Shown here one piece after another: positions 37,433 through 46,728 of a stretch of DNA of 64,000 bases. Origin of the DNA: Bacteroides ovatus (GTDB lineage: Bacteria > Bacteroidota > Bacteroidia > Bacteroidales > Bacteroidaceae); contig NZ_CP012938.1 of the NCBI RefSeq assembly GCF_001314995.1, positions 4,588,001 to 4,652,000 of the forward strand, in the 5' to 3' direction. The position numbers and the translations under genes are program-made. The notes beneath the pieces are model-generated. The model had not been told where the DNA came from, ran no database searches, and saw only the letters and a program-made list of their open reading frames with translations. The number at the start of each line of letters is the position of its first letter. Positions within the stretch are counted from its first letter, which is position 1.

Positions 37433-39481
37433 ATGAGAAAGATATATAAACTGTATATTGGTATTATATTGAGTGTAATTGCCGTTGCTTGTTCGGATAA
37501 CCTCGACTCAGATAAATATTTTAAAGACCGCCGGTCTTTGGAGGATGTTTTTACCGACAAGGAATCTACGGAAGAATGGTTAGCACATGCCTATTCCTTT
37601 TTAGGCGGATACAATTTGGAAGTGTCTAACATGCTTAATACAATCACTAACTTTGCCGATGACATTTACTTCGGTGGTAATAGTCTCGATGCGTATAAGA
37701 CGTTCAAGACCGGTACTTATGATGAGAGTTACCGTCATTCGTGGGGCGATAGTTATAAAGGTATTCGTCAAGCATCTATCTTCATCCAAAATATTGATAT
37801 GAATACGAAGTATACGGAAGAAGAGAGAGCTGATATGAAAGCGCAGGCACGTTTTGTTCGTGCTTACTATTATTGGTTGTTACTTCGCAAATATGGTCCT
37901 GTACCTTTATTACCAGATGAGGGGCTTGACTATACTTCCGATTATGATGATTTGGCAATTCAACGTAGTTCGTATGATGAATGTGTGGAATATATTGAAT
38001 CGGAGATGCGTCTGGCAGCCAAGGATTTGCCTCTGCCCCGAGCCATTAATCAGGTGGCGCGTCCCACACGGGGAGCAGCATTGGCGGCTCGTGCCAGAGC
38101 ATTGATATATTCAGCGAGTCCTATCAATAATCCCCGTCCGGGAGATCCGGATAAGTTCTCGGATTTGGTAGACTATGAAGGAAATTGTCTGATGTCCCAG
38201 GAATACAATGAATATAAGTGGGCAAGAGCAGCAGCTGCGGCAAGAGATGTGATGGAACTTCCCGGTGAGAACAACGGTCATCGTTATGAACTCTACCACA
38301 AAAAGGCAACTAACATTGCTGAACCCGGATATCCTGCTACCATTACCCCTTATCAGGATGGTGACTTCTCGACAAAGACATGGAACGAAGGTGGCTATAG
38401 CGATATAGATCCTTACGAATCCTACCGGGCAGTTTTCAATGGTTCGTTAGCGATGTATCAGAACCCGGAGTTGATTTTCAGCCGTGGGCGTAATCAAGGG
38501 GTCAATAGTATTGCTGAAATGGTGAAACTTCAAATGCCGAAAACTTTGGGTGGAGGAAATAATGCTTATGGTATGACACAAAAGATGTGTGATGCTTATT
38601 ATATGGCAAACGGAGACGAATTCAGTAGAGAACATTTTAAAGAAGAATATCCTTCCGGTACACGTTTTGTTACCAAAAAGGAAGTTGAGGCAGGCACATA
38701 TCCTCAAATAAAGGAAGGCGTATATAAGGAATATGCGGATAGAGAACCGCGTTTCTATGCATCCGTTTCGTTCAATGGCTGCGTATGGGCTTTGCTGAAA
38801 AATGCAGAGACAACAGATTATAAGAATGACGTTGAGAAACAAGTTAACTATTATTACGGTATCAATACTGACGGTTTCTCTGGTACCGGTGTCTATTTAC
38901 GATCCGGGATCGGTATCATGAAATATGTGCATCCGGACGATACAAATCGTAAGGAAATCAAAGCGAAAGCAGAACCTGCCATCCGCTTTGCCGAGATTCT
39001 GTTGATTTATGCCGAAGCGTTGAATGAACTGGAAGATGGATCTTCGTACGACATTCCATCGTGGGATGGATCTACCAGTTATTCCGTCAAACGTGATGTT
39101 GATGAAATGAAAAAAGGCATCAGACAAGTACGTCGCCGTGCGGGTGTACCCGATTATACAATGCCAGAGTACCAGGATCGGGATGTATTCCGCAAGAAAC
39201 TGAAACGTGAACGTCAGATTGAACTCATGGCCGAAGGGCAGCGTTATTTTGATTTGCGTAGATGGAAAGATGCAGAAGTGGAAGAATCCAAGAAAAATTA
39301 CGGGTGTAATTTCTATATGTCGGATGTAGAAGAGCAGAGAGAACAATTCTATACTCCGATTGAAATTGCAGACTTACCTACTGCCTTCTCACGTAAACTC
39401 TATTTCTGGCCTATCAGCCACGATGAGTTGAAACGTAATAAACGGTTGACGCAGAACCCGGGATGGACATACAATGATTAA
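37433..39481 (+). CDS. SusD/RagB-family glycan-binding lipoprotein (cassette 4)
   Basis: 682 residues. Lipobox AVAC (Cys about 20), then SDNLDSDKYF. SusD signatures ARFVRAYYYWLLLRKYGPVP and ERQIELMAEGQRYFDLRRW; C-terminus NPGWTYND. It is a paralogue of the proteins at 7478-9526 and 17585-19636, nearest to the latter. It partners the SusC encoded 15 bp upstream. The frame is fully open, so this part of the silent cassette is preserved. Confidence 0.95.
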   Translation: MRKIYKLYIGIILSVIAVACSDNLDSDKYFKDRRSLEDVFTDKESTEEWLAHAYSFLGGYNLEVSNMLNTITNFADDIYFGGNSLDAYKTFKTGTYDESYRHSWGDSYKGIRQASIFIQNIDMNTKYTEEERADMKAQARFVRAYYYWLLLRKYGPVPLLPDEGLDYTSDYDDLAIQRSSYDECVEYIESEMRLAAKDLPLPRAINQVARPTRGAALAARARALIYSASPINNPRPGDPDKFSDLVDYEGNCLMSQEYNEYKWARAAAAARDVMELPGENNGHRYELYHKKATNIAEPGYPATITPYQDGDFSTKTWNEGGYSDIDPYESYRAVFNGSLAMYQNPELIFSRGRNQGVNSIAEMVKLQMPKTLGGGNNAYGMTQKMCDAYYMANGDEFSREHFKEEYPSGTRFVTKKEVEAGTYPQIKEGVYKEYADREPRFYASVSFNGCVWALLKNAETTDYKNDVEKQVNYYYGINTDGFSGTGVYLRSGIGIMKYVHPDDTNRKEIKAKAEPAIRFAEILLIYAEALNELEDGSSYDIPSWDGSTSYSVKRDVDEMKKGIRQVRRRAGVPDYTMPEYQDRDVFRKKLKRERQIELMAEGQRYFDLRRWKDAEVEESKKNYGCNFYMSDVEEQREQFYTPIEIADLPTAFSRKLYFWPISHDELKRNKRLTQNPGWTYND

Positions 39482-39501
39482 TCTCCTAATAAGAATATGA
39501 T

Positions 39502-40521
39502 ATGAAGAATATATATATTTATTTAAGTTTATTGGCTGTCATCGTCTTGGGAACCGCTTGTAATAATGAGTGGGAAGATGAGCAGTATGAACAATACGTA
39601 TCTTTCAAAGCGCCTATCGCTTCAGGAAGCGATGGTGTTACTACCATCTACGTTAGGTATAAGGACAATGGAAAAGTGACCTATCAGCTACCTATCATTG
39701 TCAGTGGCTCTACAGTGAATAGCCAAGACAGAGATATACATATAGCAGTAGATAAGGATACGCTGAAAACACTGAATATCGAACGTTTTAGTCTTTATCG
39801 TCCGGAATTATGGTATACGGAAATGGAGGAAGACAAATATGAATTTCCAGAAACAGTACATATTCCTGCCGGTTCGTGCGTAGAACTATTAAATATAGAT
39901 TTCAATTTGCAAGACATTGATATGTTGGAAAAATGGGTTTTACCGTTGACCATTGTTGATGATGGATCCTATGCTTATCAAAGTCATCCGCGCAAGAACT
40001 ATGCAAAAGCTTTGTTGAAGGTAGTACCTTTTAATAATTATTCCGGTTCGTACACGGCTTCTTCCATGAAAGTGTACACTTATATAAATGGTAAGCCTGA
40101 TACGAATGCAAGAACGACGGACAAGCGTACAGGATATGTGGTAGATAACAATTCCATATTCTTTTATGCCGGTTTGATTAATGAGGATATGGATAAGGAT
40201 ATGCGTAAGAAATACAAAATTAATGTGCACTTCAAAGAAGATGGAACATTGGATATGAAGCAGGATGATCCAAGTAACGAAATGGAGTTTGAACTGATTG
40301 GGACGCCTACTTATAGTAGTACTTCGGTTATGGACGCGACACGCCCTTATTTGGAACGTCGTTATGTTCAAATTATGTTTGAATACGACTTCCAAGATTT
40401 TACTTATGGAGGTAGTGGTACAGAAGTAATTCCTATCAAGTATAGAGTAGCAGGAAGTATGACGCTTCTGCGGAATATCAATACGCAGATTCCGGATGAA
40501 GACCAGCAGATTGAATGGTAA
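39502..40521 (+). CDS. DUF1735-type surface lipoprotein (cassette 4)
   Basis: 339 residues. Lipoprotein signal (VLGTAC, Cys about 20), NNEWEDEQYEQYVSF, a DUF1735-like domain and the shared C-terminus NINTQIPDEDQQIEW. It ends cassette 4 and is followed by a hairpin at 40537-40572. It is closely similar to the cassette 3 protein (16544-17563). A surface glycan-binding accessory role is inferred from its place in the operon. Confidence 0.87.
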   Translation: MKNIYIYLSLLAVIVLGTACNNEWEDEQYEQYVSFKAPIASGSDGVTTIYVRYKDNGKVTYQLPIIVSGSTVNSQDRDIHIAVDKDTLKTLNIERFSLYRPELWYTEMEEDKYEFPETVHIPAGSCVELLNIDFNLQDIDMLEKWVLPLTIVDDGSYAYQSHPRKNYAKALLKVVPFNNYSGSYTASSMKVYTYINGKPDTNARTTDKRTGYVVDNNSIFFYAGLINEDMDKDMRKKYKINVHFKEDGTLDMKQDDPSNEMEFELIGTPTYSSTSVMDATRPYLERRYVQIMFEYDFQDFTYGGSGTEVIPIKYRVAGSMTLLRNINTQIPDEDQQIEW

Positions 40522-40536
40522 TAATATAGATAATGA

Positions 40537-40572
40537 AATAGGGAAGATATGGAAATTATATCTTCCCTATTT
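40537..40572 (+). terminator. Terminator of cassette 4
   Basis: AATAGGGAAGATAT (about 40537-40550) pairs with ATATCTTCCCTATT (about 40558-40571), followed by a short T-rich stretch. It is unrelated in sequence to the hairpins that end cassettes 2 and 3. Confidence 0.75.
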
Positions 40573-40608
40573 ACTTGTAATAGATCCTGATTAGTTACTT
40601 CCATCTCT

Positions 40609-40676
40609 GTTTACCTGTTTTTTTCCTTTATTGATTTGTATTTTTCCCTTTCTCTTAAAAAACTTACTTACTTTTG
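40609..40676 (+). promoter_or_regulatory. Two-box operator and promoter upstream of sulfatase 1
   Basis: Box A GTTTACCTGTTTTTTTCC (40609-40626) and box B ATTGATTTGTATTTTTCC (40630-40647) are 21 bp apart. After 21 bp comes the -7 element TACTTTTG (40669-40676). The same layout occurs at 46523-46590 (-), 46638-46705 and, with 20-bp spacing, 57982-58048. Confidence 0.6.
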
Positions 40677-40735
40677 TTCTGTAAGTCAGTCACACGAAAC
40701 CGACAAAAAGCATAGTTAATTAAATCAGAATAATT

Positions 40736-42088
40736 ATGAACATCAAAAAACATTTGCCTTGGTTGGGAGCTTTATTACCCGTGGCCAGTATGCAGGCAGA
40801 GACAAAACCCAATGTGGTCGTCATCTATGTAGATGATATGGGAATCGGAGATATCGGTTGTTATGGAGGTAAGTTTGTTCCTACTCCGAATATTGATAAG
40901 ATAGCGCAGGACGGATTGTTATTCAATCAGTATTATTCATCCGCACCGGTCAGCTCACCTTCACGTTGCGGATTGACAACAGGCAAATTCCCGATTGAAG
41001 TAGGAATTAATACCTTTTTAAATAATAAAGCCAGCAACAAGAAGTGTGAACAGCGTAACTTTTTGAGTGACAAGAATCCTTCCATGGCACGTGCTTTCCA
41101 AAGTGCAGGTTATGCCACCGGACACATAGGTAAATGGCACATGGGAGGCGGGCGCGACGTGCACAATGCACCTTCTATTAAAAATTATGGTTTTGACGAA
41201 TATATATCGACGTATGAAAGTCCGGACCCGGAACCGGCAATCACTGCTACGAACTGGATATGGTCGGCCAAAGACAGCGTAAAACGCTGGAGACGTACCG
41301 AGTACTTTGTAAACAAGAGCATCGACTTTGTCAAACGTCATAAAGACCAGCCTTTCTTTTTGAATCTCTGGCCGGATGATATGCATACTCCTTGGGTACC
41401 GGAATTTAAGCAAAAGGATAACAAAAGCTGGAATACGGAAGAAGCCTTCATCCCTGTTCTTGCTGAAATGGACAAACAGATCGGACGTTTTATCAAAGCA
41501 TTGGATGAGTTGGGATTGTCGGAAAATACAATCGTGATTTTCACTAGTGATAATGGACCGGCGCCCAGTTTCCAATCCGCTCGTGCTGCTTATTTAAGAG
41601 GAACGAAGAACAGCCTTTATGAAGGTGGAATTCGTATGCCGTTCCTTATAAAATACCCCAAGAAAATAAAGGCTGGACAAGTGAATAATGAGAGTGTACT
41701 GTGTGCAGTCGATTTATATCCCTCTTTATGTGCGATAGCTGGAATTGAAACAGAGAAAGGTTATCAGGGAGACGGACAAAATTATGATAAAGTTCTTTTG
41801 GGCAAATCGAAAGCTAAACGTAAAACGGATTTGATGTGGGATTTCGGTAGAAACCAATTCTTTAAGAAACCGGGAAATGTAAACGACAGAAGTCCTCATC
41901 TGGCTATACGCAGTGGCAACTGGAAACTATTGATAAATAGTGATGGAAGCGATGCACAGCTGTACGATATTGAAAAAGACAAATTCGAGAAAAACGATGT
42001 GGCGCAGTCGCATCCGCAAGTCGTAGCTAAGTTGAGCAAAAAAGTATGTAAATGGTTTGCGGAAAACAAAGATAAAGGAAAAGAGTAA
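40736..42088 (+). CDS. Periplasmic sulfatase, S1 family, Ser-type (sulfatase 1)
   Basis: 450 residues with a signal peptide (ASMQA). The metal-site motif YVDDMGIGDIGCYGG (about 31-45), formylglycine motif SSPSRCGLTTG with modifiable Ser73, GKWHMGGG and TSDNGPAPS are all present, so it should be active once Ser73 is oxidised to formylglycine by an anaerobic maturase. It removes sulfate esters from a glycan in the periplasm. First gene of a two-gene unit with the next sulfatase (37-bp gap), behind the two-box promoter. Substrate position not predictable. Confidence 0.93.
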   Translation: MNIKKHLPWLGALLPVASMQAETKPNVVVIYVDDMGIGDIGCYGGKFVPTPNIDKIAQDGLLFNQYYSSAPVSSPSRCGLTTGKFPIEVGINTFLNNKASNKKCEQRNFLSDKNPSMARAFQSAGYATGHIGKWHMGGGRDVHNAPSIKNYGFDEYISTYESPDPEPAITATNWIWSAKDSVKRWRRTEYFVNKSIDFVKRHKDQPFFLNLWPDDMHTPWVPEFKQKDNKSWNTEEAFIPVLAEMDKQIGRFIKALDELGLSENTIVIFTSDNGPAPSFQSARAAYLRGTKNSLYEGGIRMPFLIKYPKKIKAGQVNNESVLCAVDLYPSLCAIAGIETEKGYQGDGQNYDKVLLGKSKAKRKTDLMWDFGRNQFFKKPGNVNDRSPHLAIRSGNWKLLINSDGSDAQLYDIEKDKFEKNDVAQSHPQVVAKLSKKVCKWFAENKDKGKE

Positions 42089-42125
42089 TACAGTGAAAAA
42101 CAAATTATAAACCAATATTAAACTT

Positions 42126-43811
42126 ATGAATTCTAAATTATTACTATTACCGACCGCCTTGATGGTTGCTGGCCATTCTGCAGCAGAGGCGAAAGGCAAG
42201 AAATCGGACAAACGTCCTAATATCTTGGTAATTCTTGCAGATGACCTTGGCTATTCCGATCTGGGATGCTATGGTAGCGAGATTCATACTCCTAATTTGG
42301 ATAAACTGGCACAAGAAGGAGTACGCTTTAATCATTTCTATAATGCAAGTCGTAGTTGCCCGACTCGTGCTTCCCTGTTGACGGGACTTTACCAGCACCA
42401 AGCCGGAATCGGACGAATGACCTTTGATGCTCACTTGCCGGGCTATCGCGGAACACTCTCACGCAATGCCGTTACCATTGCCGAGGTGTTGAAAGAAGCA
42501 GGATATACCACCAGTATGGTTGGAAAATGGCATGTTGCAGAGACTCCACTCCGTAAAGACCAACGCGAATGGTTGGCACACCGTGTCTTCCATGATACAT
42601 TCTCTGATTTATGTCATTATCCCGTCAATCGTGGGTTTGATTCTCACTATGGAGTGATTTATGGAGTGGTGGATTACTTTGATCCGTTCAGTTTAGTAGA
42701 AGGTGAAGTGCCTATAAAGGAAGTACCCAAAGGATATTATATAACCCAAGCTCTTTCTGACCGCGCTGTGCAGGAAGTGGAAGAATATGCAAAGGATGAT
42801 AAACCATTCTTTATGTACTTGGCTTATACAGCACCGCATTGGCCGCTGCATGCACTTCCTGAAGATATTGGGAAATATAAGGATACTTATAAAGTAGGTT
42901 GGGAAGCTATCCGTAATGCCCGTTATGAACGTCAGAAGCAGTTGGGTATTTTCCCGGGAATGGATAACTTCTTGTCCGAACGTCAGTTCCATGACAAATG
43001 GGAAGACAATCCACATGCAGAATGGGATGCCCGTGCGATGGCCGTTCACGCTGCAATGATCGACCGTGTAGATCAGGGTATTGGACAAATTATCGAGGCT
43101 TTGAAAAAGACCGGACAGCTTGATAATACATTGATTCTTTTCTTGTCTGATAATGGTTGCAGTAATGAAGACTGCCAGAACATGTCTGGTGGAGAGAACG
43201 ACCGTCCGGATATGACTCGTGATGGAAAGAAAATCATTTACCCGCGTAATAAACAAGTATTGCCTGGACCACAGACTACATACGCTTCATTGGGAGCCCG
43301 TTGGTCTAATGTAGCGAATACTCCATTCCGCTTTTGGAAAGCTAAATCTTATGAGGGAGGAATCTGTACTCCGATGATTGCTCATTGGCCGAAAGGAATT
43401 AAAAAGAACGTGGGTGGCATGACATCTGAAATAGGGCATGTAATGGACATCATGGCTACTTGTGTCGATTTAGCGGATGCTGAATATCCGGCAACGTATA
43501 AAGGACATGATATTCTTCCAATGGAAGGAAAGAGCTTACTTCCTATCTTCAAGACCGGACATCGCAAGGGACACGACTATCTGGGTTTTGAACACTTCAA
43601 CGAACGTGCTTTTCTTTCCAATGATGGCTGGAAACTGGTTCGCCCGAAAAATAACTCTCAATGGGAATTGTACAATCTGAATGAAGACCGGAGCGAGCAA
43701 CATGATCTGGCTGCTAAATATCCGGAGAAGGTGGCAGAAATGTCAAAAGCATACGAAGCATGGGCGAAGCGTTGCATGGTAGAACCTTACCCAGGACAAA
43801 AAAAGAAATAA
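42126..43811 (+). CDS. Periplasmic arylsulfatase-like enzyme, S1 family, Ser-type (sulfatase 2)
   Basis: 561 residues, signal peptide ending near AAEA. Motifs: LADDLGYSDLGCYG; formylglycine motif SCPTRASLLTG with Ser77; GKWHVAE; LSDNGCSNE; and the C-terminal YNLNEDRSEQHDLA segment. The GLYQHQAGIGRM stretch is shared with the sulfatase at 46729, so the two are paralogues of the longer arylsulfatase-A-like subgroup. Co-transcribed with sulfatase 1 and ended by the bidirectional hairpin at 43857-43901. Confidence 0.93.
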   Translation: MNSKLLLLPTALMVAGHSAAEAKGKKSDKRPNILVILADDLGYSDLGCYGSEIHTPNLDKLAQEGVRFNHFYNASRSCPTRASLLTGLYQHQAGIGRMTFDAHLPGYRGTLSRNAVTIAEVLKEAGYTTSMVGKWHVAETPLRKDQREWLAHRVFHDTFSDLCHYPVNRGFDSHYGVIYGVVDYFDPFSLVEGEVPIKEVPKGYYITQALSDRAVQEVEEYAKDDKPFFMYLAYTAPHWPLHALPEDIGKYKDTYKVGWEAIRNARYERQKQLGIFPGMDNFLSERQFHDKWEDNPHAEWDARAMAVHAAMIDRVDQGIGQIIEALKKTGQLDNTLILFLSDNGCSNEDCQNMSGGENDRPDMTRDGKKIIYPRNKQVLPGPQTTYASLGARWSNVANTPFRFWKAKSYEGGICTPMIAHWPKGIKKNVGGMTSEIGHVMDIMATCVDLADAEYPATYKGHDILPMEGKSLLPIFKTGHRKGHDYLGFEHFNERAFLSNDGWKLVRPKNNSQWELYNLNEDRSEQHDLAAKYPEKVAEMSKAYEAWAKRCMVEPYPGQKKK

Positions 43812-43856
43812 CTGTCATTCCATTTAAAACGGAATGAATAGAAACATTGAAAGAAT

Positions 43857-43901
43857 AATGGGGATGAAGGATTCCGGATCAGGAATAACTTCATCCCCAT
43901 T
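43857..43901. terminator. Bidirectional terminator between sulfatase 2 and MG2-like gene
   Basis: AATGGGGATGAAG (43857-43869) pairs perfectly with CTTCATCCCCATT (43889-43901), with an inner ATTCC/GGAAT extension, between genes ending at 43811 (+) and 43937 (-). A small TCATTCC/GGAATGA hairpin (43815-43837) precedes it. Confidence 0.8.
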
Positions 43902-43936
43902 AATAATATCTGCTATGAGGTTATCTACAACAAGAG

Positions 43937-46498
43937 CTATTGCTCCGCTTGCCCGATTGTAGAATACTTCATACTTCCTATTTGTCCATCCTTACTCATC
44001 GTTTCCGCCTGAATAATCACCGGAGTGGAATATTGGTTATTATAACATTCAATCACAGCTTTTCCATTTTCATCTGTCCGTACAGACGGATTCCAGTAGA
44101 GCGTCCGTCTTTTATCCACTTTATCCATATACAATTCTTTGGTCGGGTAGGCAGGTGAATAATATTCCAGTGCATGAGTATATCCCTGAATGACTGTTTG
44201 CCGGGTACCAAGTACGGCAGTCTGACTTTTGTTCAATACATCGCGTCTGGGTAGGGGAATCAGGTAGAAAACACTGTATTTATCCAGTTTGCTGATATCC
44301 ACTCCCGTGCTATCGGTTACTTCAGACATTTTTGTATTTTGGATGATGTCGTCATCAATGCCTCCGGTTCCTTTGCTGATGATGATAGAAGCCAATCCAT
44401 CCACTTCGGTCAACATCATTTGAGTTTCTGTCTCGGATAAAATGTGGTTATCCATAATATAGCAGATCGGTTTCTGCCGATAAGTAAGCTTGTCATTGCT
44501 ACGATCCCAATCGAATTGCGGACTTAACTTTTCCATTAATTCCGGAATAGTTGTGACAATCTTCCCATTGTCACGTAATAAATCTACAGAGCGGCGTACG
44601 TCGTAATAAGCGTCGATGCTTTTCTCATTGATTTTAGTAGCCATATTACTTCCTTGCCGGCGTTTGCTTTTTATTTCCACTTCATCTAATACATAAAGCC
44701 CTTCTACTTTCCGGATAGAATCCATGTATAGAGAATCAAAATTCTCGGCTTTTTGTTGCCAGTGGGTCAAGTCCTTCCATTCAGGATGAAGCTCCTTGTA
44801 GCCGTAGGCTCGGGGAGCAGGTGAGAAATTACGGTCGATCAGGATGGATGCATCCTTGTTGCGTTCTTTACCGACTTTCCGGGTTTGGATCACCGCTTCC
44901 GTGGTTCCTTCAAAGTCTTCTACAGGAATGGTGAAACGACCGTTTTCATCGGTCACGGTTCCTCCGGTGATAAATTGGTCATCTTTCTTCACTATCACAC
45001 TAAGCGCTATATCTTTCAGTTTATTTTTGAGGATCGTTGATTTAACCTGTCCGTTCAACACTAATTGAGCTTCCGGTAACTGCAACGGAGTGAAAGGAGC
45101 AGTAGAAATGGCTTGGCTCATGTCATATTTACGCCATCCATGCACCATTAATAATATATCCAGTTCCGTTTGCTTCCGGGGAGACGGCGATGCAAAATAA
45201 TAACCGGGCTGATGGATATATCCTTTTAAATCAGATGTTAACAGCAAATCAGTGAAGATGTTGTTATCATACTCCAGATAATCTGACCGGACGGCATCCC
45301 GGATACTGACCGATACATCTCCCGATATCGGTTCTCCTTTGGCATTCTTTACCTGTAACTCACAACGAATAGGAGCGTAGGGAGTATACACCTCTTTCAG
45401 GCCCTCTGCGGATAGTTGTAGAGGAGCACGTGGATTGGAAAAGACAAAACGCTCGCATAACGTATTACCAGCCCGGTTGATGAGGCTGACTTGCAGTACG
45501 CCTGCCGGTAGTTTGCGGGTAGGCAGAATGAACTCTTGTGGAGCGTCCGCCCGGCAACTAATCAATTGATGAACATACGGCCGTCCCTGATGACTGATAA
45601 ATACAGCCAATGTATCTTGAGGAGTGGCGGCATTGCAGGATACTTTCACCAAAAGGGCACCGGCATTGTTGACAGTACTCAATACATACCCGTTAGGCAA
45701 CGCCTGTGGAAGGGTAAATTCATATTTCTTTCCTTGAAAATCGACTTTGGCAACAGCCGGTTGTGCAGAAGGTGTATATTCAAAATGCCCCATTCCATCG
45801 TGCAAAGTCTCGAAAGAAGTGATTTCTGCTCCTTCTTTGGTATAGATCATTCCTGATAATTCTATATTCCCTTCATCTTTACTCTCCGCCTTGAAAGCCA
45901 CTTGCGAAGTCACTCCTTCCACTAATTGCCCTCCTTCGGGAAAAAAGCGCACACTTAACTTCTCCTTTGTTTCCGACGGACGGTTCTCCATTGACGAACT
46001 AAGTTCGTAAGTTGTGATACTACGTTCCAGCTTATCACTATTCGCAAGTTGATAAATCGGGAAAGTACGTGAGAAATACTGCGGTTCGTTGAAAGCAAGC
46101 ATCCAGCGGGTATAGGCACGTACCTCATAATAGCCGGATAACATGGAACGGGGAAGAACGAATTGTCCGTTCCCTTCTCCCTGCGTCAGTTTGATGATTT
46201 GTTTATCTGCTATATGTCCTGTCTGATCCACCAGTTCTACATACAGAGGGCGGCTGATCTGACTGAAAATCTGTTGTTCGGCAAGAGTGACATAAGCCTT
46301 AAACCAGATCGTATCTCCAACATAATAACTGGTATTGTCAAAATGCAAATACGCTTTCTCTCGTGGAAAGTTGTTGGCAAATGTCTGTGCTTGGTTCATG
46401 TATTGTTGGAATATAACTTTGGCAGGAGGAATCTCTCCCCATGCTATTGCTAGTGATAAGCAAAAAGAAAGAAGAAAAAGAATTCGTTTGTTTTTCAT
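43937..46498 (-). CDS. Large exported protein with MG2-like and TonB-plug-like regions
   Basis: 853 residues with a signal peptide (IAWGE). N-terminal MG2/alpha-2-macroglobulin-like beta segments (EKAYLHFDNTSYYVGDTIWF, about 45-65; SGYYEVRAYTRWML), further beta-sandwich repeats, a carboxypeptidase-regulatory-like segment (about 480-545), and a C-terminal plug-like part (DYYDVRRSVDLL type to SIIISKGTGGIDDD). No transporter barrel follows. Such proteins are common in Bacteroidetes and have no settled function. It points against the sulfatases but has the same two-box operator (46523-46590), which ties it to the same regulon. Confidence 0.75.
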   Translation of the reverse strand: MKNKRILFLLSFCLSLAIAWGEIPPAKVIFQQYMNQAQTFANNFPREKAYLHFDNTSYYVGDTIWFKAYVTLAEQQIFSQISRPLYVELVDQTGHIADKQIIKLTQGEGNGQFVLPRSMLSGYYEVRAYTRWMLAFNEPQYFSRTFPIYQLANSDKLERSITTYELSSSMENRPSETKEKLSVRFFPEGGQLVEGVTSQVAFKAESKDEGNIELSGMIYTKEGAEITSFETLHDGMGHFEYTPSAQPAVAKVDFQGKKYEFTLPQALPNGYVLSTVNNAGALLVKVSCNAATPQDTLAVFISHQGRPYVHQLISCRADAPQEFILPTRKLPAGVLQVSLINRAGNTLCERFVFSNPRAPLQLSAEGLKEVYTPYAPIRCELQVKNAKGEPISGDVSVSIRDAVRSDYLEYDNNIFTDLLLTSDLKGYIHQPGYYFASPSPRKQTELDILLMVHGWRKYDMSQAISTAPFTPLQLPEAQLVLNGQVKSTILKNKLKDIALSVIVKKDDQFITGGTVTDENGRFTIPVEDFEGTTEAVIQTRKVGKERNKDASILIDRNFSPAPRAYGYKELHPEWKDLTHWQQKAENFDSLYMDSIRKVEGLYVLDEVEIKSKRRQGSNMATKINEKSIDAYYDVRRSVDLLRDNGKIVTTIPELMEKLSPQFDWDRSNDKLTYRQKPICYIMDNHILSETETQMMLTEVDGLASIIISKGTGGIDDDIIQNTKMSEVTDSTGVDISKLDKYSVFYLIPLPRRDVLNKSQTAVLGTRQTVIQGYTHALEYYSPAYPTKELYMDKVDKRRTLYWNPSVRTDENGKAVIECYNNQYSTPVIIQAETMSKDGQIGSMKYSTIGQAEQ

Positions 46499-46522
46499 TT
46501 CAATAGGTTTTTAACTAAAATG

Positions 46523-46590
46523 CAAAGTTAGAATATATTGACCTAAAAATAGAAAACTAATTGTTCAATAAAGGAAAAAAACTATTCAGA
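46523..46590 (-). promoter_or_regulatory. Two-box operator and promoter of the MG2-like gene
   Basis: On the minus strand: box A-like TCTGAATAGTTTTTTTCC (46573-46590), box B-like ATTGAACAATTAGTTTTC (46552-46569), 21 bp, then a perfect -7 TAACTTTG (46523-46530). Spacing equals that of the 40609-40676 promoter. Confidence 0.5.
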
Positions 46591-46637
46591 GTAGAAATAA
46601 AAGTTCATGGACGCAATGTATATCTGTTGGATAGCAT

Positions 46638-46705
46638 ATATACCTGATTTTGTTCTTTATTGATTAGCATTTTTCCTTCCTTTTGCATAAACTTCCCTAT
46701 TTTTG
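46638..46705 (+). promoter_or_regulatory. Two-box operator and promoter upstream of sulfatase 3
   Basis: ATATACCTGATTTTGTTC (46638-46655) and ATTGATTAGCATTTTTCC (46659-46676), 21 bp apart; then 21 bp to TATTTTTG (46698-46705). Box B differs from that at 40630 at two positions. Confidence 0.6.
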
Positions 46706-46728
46706 TTTTCCAGATAATTGATAATACT

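Noticed and set aside
46660..46728. N-terminal extension of sulfatase 3
   Set aside because: The -7 element at 46698-46705 lies inside it, and the shorter form begins with a normal signal peptide.
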